A DNA stretch of 64,000 bases from CAITWD01 sp963842065. GTDB lineage: Bacteria > Actinomycetota > Thermoleophilia > Miltoncostaeales > Miltoncostaeaceae. Every line of letters begins with the position of its first letter. The first letter of the stretch is position 1. The DNA lies in NCBI GenBank assembly GCA_963842065.1, contig CAWJEW010000002.1, forward strand, positions 248,001 to 312,000, given 5' to 3'. Under the pieces are notes generated by a model. The model made no database searches and was not told the origin of the DNA. It was given only the letters and a program-made list of their open reading frames with translations. Shown here piece after piece: positions 59,389-64,000 of this stretch. Position numbers and translations under genes: made by a program.

Positions 59389-59655
59389 ATGAAGAATCGA
59401 ACGCAGTCCACAACCCCGGACCACGACCGCCTCGCTCGGCGCGAGCGCGGTCGCCTTTTGGTCCGCAATGCCACACGCGGCGCGATTGTTGGGGGTATTG
59501 CCCTCACGGCCGTGTTCGCCGGCATCGCGTACCACGCCACGCACACCAAGACCACCGCGGGGGCGGTGTCCGCCACGCAGGCATCGGGTGGGTCGCAGGG
59601 GTCGGCCGGCGCGCAGTCCACCGCGACGCCAATCGTCGCGTCAGGGGGCTCATGA
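59389..59655 (+). CDS. Small membrane protein of the redox module
   Basis: 88 residues from ATG 59389 (an in-frame ATG at 59353 would add 12). A basic N-terminus (DHDRLARRERGRLLVRN) precedes one membrane helix (AIVGGIALTAVFAGIAYHAT), followed by a Ser/Thr/Gly/Ala-rich tail (ASGGSQGSAGAQSTATPIVA). It looks like a bitopic protein with an outside flexible tail. Its stop overlaps the start of the heme b protein by 4 bases (ATGA), so it belongs to the same operon. Role unknown. Confidence 0.75.
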   Translation: MKNRTQSTTPDHDRLARRERGRLLVRNATRGAIVGGIALTAVFAGIAYHATHTKTTAGAVSATQASGGSQGSAGAQSTATPIVASGGS

Positions 59656-60398
59656 CCGCCCACGCCTATTGGTATCTGACGCGAGGCACCGGGGTCGTCG
59701 CGCTGCTGTTCGTCACCGCCGCCGTGGTGATCGGCATCATCGCATCGCTGCGGGTCGGGGGCGGACGCTCGCCGCGCTTTGTCGTCGCGGGCCTGCACCG
59801 CAACATCTCGCTCGTGACGGTGGCCTTCATCGTCGTTCATGTCGTCACGACGGTGCTCGACGCGTATGCGCCGATCAGTTTCGTGGATGCCGTCGTGCCG
59901 TTTGTCTCCGCGTACCGACCGATCTGGCTCGGGCTCGGTGCGGTCGCCTTCGACATCGTCCTGGCGCTGATCATCACGAGTCTGGTGCGCGTGCGGCTGG
60001 GCCTGCGGACGTGGCGATCCATCCACTGGTTCGCCTATGCCTGCTTTCCGATCGCGGTCGTGCATGCACTGGGCACGGGCACCGACGCCGCGCAGGGCTG
60101 GATGCTGAATCTCGTCATCGCCTGCATTGGCATCGTGGTGACGGCGGCGCTCGTGCGCCTGTGGCAGCTGCGTCGCGAGCGCCTTTCGTGGGCGCTCGCC
60201 GGCACGGCGGCGATCGTCGTGCTGGTGATCGCGACCGCCGCGTGGGCCCACAACGGCCCGCTCGCCCCGGGGTGGGCGAAACGTGCCGGCACCCCGACCC
60301 GGCTCACCGGCGCCGGCCACCCGACCATTGCGAGGACCACGTCAATCTCGACGGCGACCACCAGGACGGCCGCCCTGAGCGCAAGGAGTGCACGATGA
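59652..60398 (+). CDS. Ferric-reductase-like heme b membrane protein
   Basis: 248 residues with about six helices, of the ferric-reductase-like transmembrane group. Two helices carry pairs of His at 13-14 residue spacing, GLHRNISLVTVAFIVVHVV and RSIHWFAYACFPIAVVHALG, as expected for two b hemes. Others include GVVALLFVTAAVVIGIIASL, VAFDIVLALIITSLV and AGTAAIVVLVIATAAWAHNG. There is no FAD/NAD domain in this protein; the soluble NuoF-like protein encoded next (4-base overlap) likely supplies electrons. The C-terminus is Thr/Ser/Arg-rich. Confidence 0.85.
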   Translation: MTAHAYWYLTRGTGVVALLFVTAAVVIGIIASLRVGGGRSPRFVVAGLHRNISLVTVAFIVVHVVTTVLDAYAPISFVDAVVPFVSAYRPIWLGLGAVAFDIVLALIITSLVRVRLGLRTWRSIHWFAYACFPIAVVHALGTGTDAAQGWMLNLVIACIGIVVTAALVRLWQLRRERLSWALAGTAAIVVLVIATAAWAHNGPLAPGWAKRAGTPTRLTGAGHPTIARTTSISTATTRTAALSARSAR

Positions 60399-61699
60399 GC
60401 ACGGCGACCCCATCCACCGCGGCGACGCTGCCGCGACTGCTCGGCGGCCTGGAGACGCACGACGGGCTGCGGAGCCTCGACCGCCATCTGGACCACCACG
60501 GAACGCTGCCGGTGTACGCGGAGCCCGGACGGCCCGATCACGGGCTGCTCGAGCGGGTGCGCACGTCGGGTCTCGGCGGTCGTGGCGGAGCGATGTTCCC
60601 GGTGTCGCGCAAGGTCGACGCCGTACTGGCCCAACGCGGTCGAGCGGCCGTCGTCATCAACGGGGCCGAGGGCGAGCCGCCGAGCCGCAAGGACCACGTG
60701 CTGATGCGCGGCGCCCCGCACCTGATCATCGACGGTGCGGTCGTGTGTGCGGCGCTCGTCGGGGCGGACGAGGTCGTGATCGCGCTCGAGGAGAGCTCCC
60801 GTCGCGAATACCGCGCGCTCGAGGAGGCCCTCCACGAGCGCGCCGCACGCCGGCGGGAGGACGGCGTGGACATCAGGCTTGCGACGGTGCCCGACGGCTT
60901 CGTCGTGGGCGAGGAGCGCGCACTGATCGATGCCCTGAACGGCGGGCCGGGCAAGCCGACCCACGCGCCGCCGCGGCCCTTCGAGAAGGGTCTCGACGGC
61001 GCGCCCACGCTCGTTCAGAACGCCGAGACCGCCGCGCAGCTGGCGCTGATCGCCCGCCACGGTGCGGGGTGGTTCCGCTCGCTGGGCACAGACCAGGAGC
61101 CCGGCTCGGCACTGGTCACCCTGACGGGTGCGGTGGCGCGGCCGGGCGTCTACGAGATTCCGATTGGGGCGTCGCTGCAGGAGCTGTTGGTCGCGGCGGG
61201 CGGGCTGGCCGCGCCCGTGCAGGCGTATCTGATCGGCGGCTACATCGGCACGTGGGTCGGTGCGCGCGACGCGGAGGGTCTCGCGCTGAGCAACGCCGCC
61301 CTGCAGTCCGTCGGGGCTGCGCTCGGCGCGCGGGCGATCGTCGCCCTGCCCGAGCGCGCCTGCGGCGTCGCGGAAACCGCCCGCGTCGCTCGCTACATGT
61401 CGGACCAGTCCGCCGGCCAGTGCGGGCCGTGCCTGTACGGCCTCGACGCAATCGCCGGGGGCATGGAGCGACTGGCGCGCGGCGACGGGCGTCAACTTGC
61501 CGACATGCATCGCTGGTTGGGATTGGTCGCTCGTCGCGGCGAATGCCGGCATCCGGATGGTGCCGCCAAGTTGATCGCAAGCGCGCTGACGGTCTTCGAA
61601 GAAGAGGTCCACCGCCACGTGCACACGCGTAAATGCACCGGCGACGGCACCGCCGTGCTGCCGGTGCCGACGGGCCTGCGCACCCAGAGGCGGGCGTGA
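60395..61699 (+). CDS. NuoF-like NADH-binding/SLBB protein
   Basis: 434 residues resembling the NADH- and FMN-binding subunit of complex I and related hydrogenase subunits. The FMN/NADH motif is LGGRGGAMFPVSRKV, followed by NGAEGEPPSRKDHVLMRGAP, VPDGFVVGEERALIDALNGG, ALVTLTGAVARPGVYEIPIG (SLBB) and a C-terminal Fe-S region. There QSAGQCGPCLYGLDAI has Ala where the usual ESCGxCxPCR has its first Cys; CGPC and a later GEC remain, leaving three of four cluster ligands. It probably oxidises NAD(P)H or passes electrons between ferredoxin and the heme b partner. ATG 60395 overlaps the previous gene by 4 bases. Confidence 0.9.
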   Translation: MSTATPSTAATLPRLLGGLETHDGLRSLDRHLDHHGTLPVYAEPGRPDHGLLERVRTSGLGGRGGAMFPVSRKVDAVLAQRGRAAVVINGAEGEPPSRKDHVLMRGAPHLIIDGAVVCAALVGADEVVIALEESSRREYRALEEALHERAARRREDGVDIRLATVPDGFVVGEERALIDALNGGPGKPTHAPPRPFEKGLDGAPTLVQNAETAAQLALIARHGAGWFRSLGTDQEPGSALVTLTGAVARPGVYEIPIGASLQELLVAAGGLAAPVQAYLIGGYIGTWVGARDAEGLALSNAALQSVGAALGARAIVALPERACGVAETARVARYMSDQSAGQCGPCLYGLDAIAGGMERLARGDGRQLADMHRWLGLVARRGECRHPDGAAKLIASALTVFEEEVHRHVHTRKCTGDGTAVLPVPTGLRTQRRA

Positions 61700-61902
61700 G
61701 CGAGACGCTGTCGATCGACTGGATCCGCTGCGACGCGCACGGCCTGTGCGCCGAGCTCTTCCCGGAGCGGATCTCGCTCGATGACTGGGGGTATCCGGTC
61801 ATCGATCCCAAGGAGATCACGCCGCAGCTTCAGGCGCACGCGGCCCGCGCCGTCGCGCAGTGCCCGATTCTCGCACTCCGGCTCGAGCGCACCGCCGCCT
61901 GA
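61696..61902 (+). CDS. Small ferredoxin, [3Fe-4S] type
   Basis: 68 residues with three cysteines in the arrangement of P450-type [3Fe-4S] ferredoxins: IRCDAHGLCAELF then AVAQCPILALRLE. The pattern CxxxxxC...CP, without a fourth Cys, fits a single [3Fe-4S] cluster. It starts at GTG 61696, overlapping the NuoF-like stop by 4 bases, so it belongs to the same four-gene redox operon. It likely shuttles single electrons to or from the NuoF-like protein. Confidence 0.88.
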   Translation: MSETLSIDWIRCDAHGLCAELFPERISLDDWGYPVIDPKEITPQLQAHAARAVAQCPILALRLERTAA

Positions 61903-62061
61903 CCGCCCCTGGGTTGGCCACCTGCGGGCGCGGTCCGCGACGACCGACGCCGTTCGGGGCCGGATCGCGCGCACGCATGGCGAGCTCCTCTTGACGCGAG
62001 GGGCCGACCTGCCGATGGGTAGGCAGCGGTCCACAACGATCCGGAACTTTGCCGCCCGCGT

Positions 62062-63153
62062 ATGGGAGACCACCCGAACAGCGTGACCCCGCATCGCCGC
62101 CGCGCCCGTCGCGTGGCGATCGCCGTCGCGGGGCTTGCGAGCGGCGTCGCCGGCGGTGCGCTCATCGGTCTTCCCGGGCTGGCCGGCGCCGCTCCGCCGA
62201 CGCCGCTGGTGCGGTCGCCGAACTTTGCGAGCCTGCTGTATGACACGGACGCGAACGCGACGGTGATCGTCAGCGGCCAGAGTTCAGGTGGCGCGGTTGT
62301 CGGCCCAGGGCTCACGCCCGCGCGCGGTGCGTTGCGCCAGGAGCCGTCGGGCACCAACCTGCTCGGCGAAGACGCGCCCGACCACGCCTACCGCATCGCG
62401 AAGGTCACGGCGACCGAGCTGGTCGGCCGTACGGCCGACCAGATGGCCGCGATCATCCGCGGCGCCATCAACGACGGGTGCACCGAGGTGATTCGCGGCG
62501 TCCTGCATAACTTCGGCTGCGCGAGTCATCTGGTGACCATCGACGAAGTCAGCCCGACCTTCTCGAACCCGGCCACCGGCGGCGACGGGCTCACCGGCCG
62601 GCACTTCAGCGACGCAATGGCGCTGCTGGCCAGGACGCCGTCACCGTGGGGCACGAGCTACGCGGTGCGGGTCGGTGTGTACGTCGACGCTGGCGTGAGC
62701 GTGTCCATCGATGTCGGCCACGGCCGCAACCACAACCTGAACGCGCGCGGCAAGCCGCAGTACGCCGCGTTCACCGACCTGATGCCGGGTCTCGCCCGTG
62801 CCGGCGCGCTCTGGCTGGAGATGTACCAGGGCGTGCACATCGGCGCGGGCACGGCCCCGCTGACCGCATCGGAGTGGAAGTCGCTGCCGGGGCGCTTCGT
62901 GGGCTTTCTGGACGGGTACGGCGGCAGCATCGCCCAGGTGCACTACATGTTCGGCAACGCGGGGGGTGCCACGAAGGCGTGCGCGAATCCGCAGGCCTGT
63001 GCGTGGACCTTGGCGGCGCTGCCGGGCGTCAACCGCGAGGTGCTCGCCAACGGACCGGGCGAATACCGCCTCGGCAACCAGGCCGCGGCATGGCTTGCGC
63101 AGTTCAACAGCGACTTTCCGTCGGCCTCGGAGATGGCCCTGAGCGGCTGGTAG
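62062..63153 (+). CDS. Secreted protein of unknown function
   Basis: 363 residues from ATG 62062. A signal peptide follows a basic start (HRRRARRVAIAVAGLASGVA to ALIGLPGLAGAAPP). The mature part has no enzyme motif I recognise; it contains two cysteine pairs (DGCTEVIRGVLHNFGC and KACANPQAC), a VRVGVYVDAGVSVSIDVGHG segment, and GALWLEMYQGVHIGAGTAPL. Composition suggests a globular exported protein of about 32 kDa. The frame is continued after the TAG by an Ig-like remnant (63154 onward), so a longer ancestral protein is possible. Confidence 0.75.
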   Translation: MGDHPNSVTPHRRRARRVAIAVAGLASGVAGGALIGLPGLAGAAPPTPLVRSPNFASLLYDTDANATVIVSGQSSGGAVVGPGLTPARGALRQEPSGTNLLGEDAPDHAYRIAKVTATELVGRTADQMAAIIRGAINDGCTEVIRGVLHNFGCASHLVTIDEVSPTFSNPATGGDGLTGRHFSDAMALLARTPSPWGTSYAVRVGVYVDAGVSVSIDVGHGRNHNLNARGKPQYAAFTDLMPGLARAGALWLEMYQGVHIGAGTAPLTASEWKSLPGRFVGFLDGYGGSIAQVHYMFGNAGGATKACANPQACAWTLAALPGVNREVLANGPGEYRLGNQAAAWLAQFNSDFPSASEMALSGW

Positions 63154-63560
63154 CCGCGCAACCTGGCCGGCGGCACCACCAGCCCGGTCATGGTCTACAC
63201 CGGCGGCATTACCTGCTCGGGTGGCTCGGATCCGAACTACACCCGGAGCGACATCGCCACCGCGACCCTGACCGTCACCCAGGTGCCCGTCACCGTCACC
63301 GCCGACTCGACGTCGATCTCGTCCACGACGCCGACCCCGGGGATCAGATACACCAGGCAGCCGACGACTGGCCCCTCAAACTGGACGACCGAGCCCGCGT
63401 GCGCCGTTTACGCCACCACGGACACCGGCTACGCCGTGCCGCTGACCGGGACCGCGGGCACAGCGACCTATGTCACCCACTGCGCCGGGTGGGGCGTCCA
63501 CGGACCACACGCCGACAAGTCACGTCGACGGCACGCTGACGGTCACCCCCTCGCTCGCGC
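63154..63560 (+). pseudogene. Decayed MBG/Ig-like repeat fragment
   Basis: In the same frame as the preceding gene but after its stop. It resembles MBG (Ig-like) repeats of secreted surface proteins: YTGGITCSGGSDPNYTRSDI, ATATLTVTQVPVTVTADSTS, and a second repeat ending HVDGTLTVTPS. The second part (TDHTPTSHVDGTLTVTPSLA) lies one base further on, from about 63480-63500, and there is no start codon of its own. I regard it as a remnant of a repeat protein; an alternative is a frameshifted extension of the gene upstream. Confidence 0.6.
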
Positions 63561-63626
63561 CAGCGGGCGCCCGGATACGGCGCCCGTTGGCCGTCGTTCG
63601 CCGGTCCGGTCCGCACGCACGCCGGG

Positions 63627-64000
63627 TCAGCCGAACTTGCGGTACGCCGCCACCCAGTTGCCGTCGATGAGTTCCTGCGCGGTGATGAGTGGCATCTTGC
63701 CGGCACACACAAGGTGGTTGAGGGCGCTTTCCAGGTGGTCCTTGGGGTTGGCGTAGTAGCCGGTGTGGTTCGCGTAATCCGGCTCGGGCCAGAGGTTCCC
63801 GGCGGCGTTCACCGCACCGCCGAGCTCCAGCGGGATCAGGTGGTCGTACTCATAGGCGGAGATGCGCCCCCGGTCGCCGTAGGCGGCCATACTGGCGCGC
63901 TTTTCCTGTTCGGTGATCGCCTCCGGCGGCCGCACCCGGCTGGTCCAGCCGCTCGCGCAGATCGTCGCGTGGATCGTCTTCGGTGTGACTGCCGGGTTGC
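63627..64000 (-). CDS. HNH-endonuclease-like protein, 5' end outside the window
   Basis: At least 124 residues, running off the window end. It matches a small family with HNH-like character: ISAYEYDHLIPLELGGAVNA, AGNLWPEPDY (the DHLIPLELGG and NLWPEP signatures), NPKDHLESALNHLVCAG, and ITAQELIDGNWVAAYRKFG at the end. A GTG at 63935 is in frame, but TPKTIHATICASGWTSRV upstream continues the family pattern, so the true start lies beyond 64000. It may be secreted; that cannot be seen here. Confidence 0.8.
   Translation of the reverse strand, partial: NPAVTPKTIHATICASGWTSRVRPPEAITEQEKRASMAAYGDRGRISAYEYDHLIPLELGGAVNAAGNLWPEPDYANHTGYYANPKDHLESALNHLVCAGKMPLITAQELIDGNWVAAYRKFG

Noticed and set aside
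59468..60394. Long upstream extension (about 310 codons) of the NuoF-like gene
   Set aside because: It overlaps the heme b gene out of frame and encodes Arg/Pro-rich nonsense; the real start is ATG 60395 with a ribosome site and a 4-base overlap.

Overview
The window is one contiguous piece of a high-GC chromosome with densely packed genes, frequent GTG and TTG starts and many 4-base ATGA or GTGA overlaps. Gene content points to an actinobacterial lineage near Thermoleophilia/Solirubrobacterales. The clues are the eno-divIC-DUF501 order, a deazaflavin (F420)-type nitroreductase, a G1-family glutamic peptidase, CsrA and a FliS-like protein in a high-GC Gram-positive-like background, and an actinobacterial LexA box. 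The lineage is inferred from content only.

Layout. 1-2.6 kb: the end of enolase, a frameshifted divIC, DUF501 and a molbindin. 2.6-3.6 kb: an IS982-family element with perfect terminal repeats. 3.6-5.5 kb: a hypothetical gene, ogt, and a small gene with a perfect SOS box. 5.6-12.9 kb: an omega-like RNA polymerase subunit divergent from csrA, DedA, a deazaflavin enzyme, FliS-like, CBS, an anti-sigma kinase, YyaC, TfoX-C and HflX. 13-19 kb: a two-component system, then a ParA-FtsZ pair and a gamma-glutamyltransferase. 19-26.4 kb: YgfZ, a LON-domain protein, HisC, PepA, enoyl-CoA hydratase and EtfAB. 26.6-32.3 kb: rpmE-prfA-prmC-glyA-SDR-WecA-like. 32.5-39.7 kb: the complete F1Fo ATP synthase operon. 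39.8-47.5 kb: MFS, M20 peptidase, a sugar-nucleotide cluster (ugd, nucleotidyltransferase, sugar-phosphate isomerase), mtnA and hpf. 47.6-57.4 kb: secA-prfB-ftsE-ftsX-ctp-rnr-smpB-ssrA. 57.9-64 kb: an accessory, secretion-rich region with a G1 peptidase, a membrane redox module (ferric-reductase-like heme b protein, NuoF-like protein, 3-Cys ferredoxin), a secreted unknown, a decayed Ig-like fragment and an HNH-type gene cut by the window end.

Much of the window is housekeeping: translation termination and ribosome rescue (RF1, RF2, PrmC, SmpB, tmRNA, RNase R, Hpf), energy (ATP synthase, Etf), division (FtsEX, DivIC) and export (SecA). The most unusual points are five. A ParA-FtsZ operon encodes an FtsZ without the usual C-terminal peptide and with an altered GTP-binding loop. 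A perfect LexA box precedes a small unknown gene and ogt. The redox module's NuoF-like protein lacks one cluster cysteine. The tmRNA has an odd T-loop. Three apparent frameshifts all run in the same direction, so an extra-base sequence error should be excluded before any of them is called a pseudogene.
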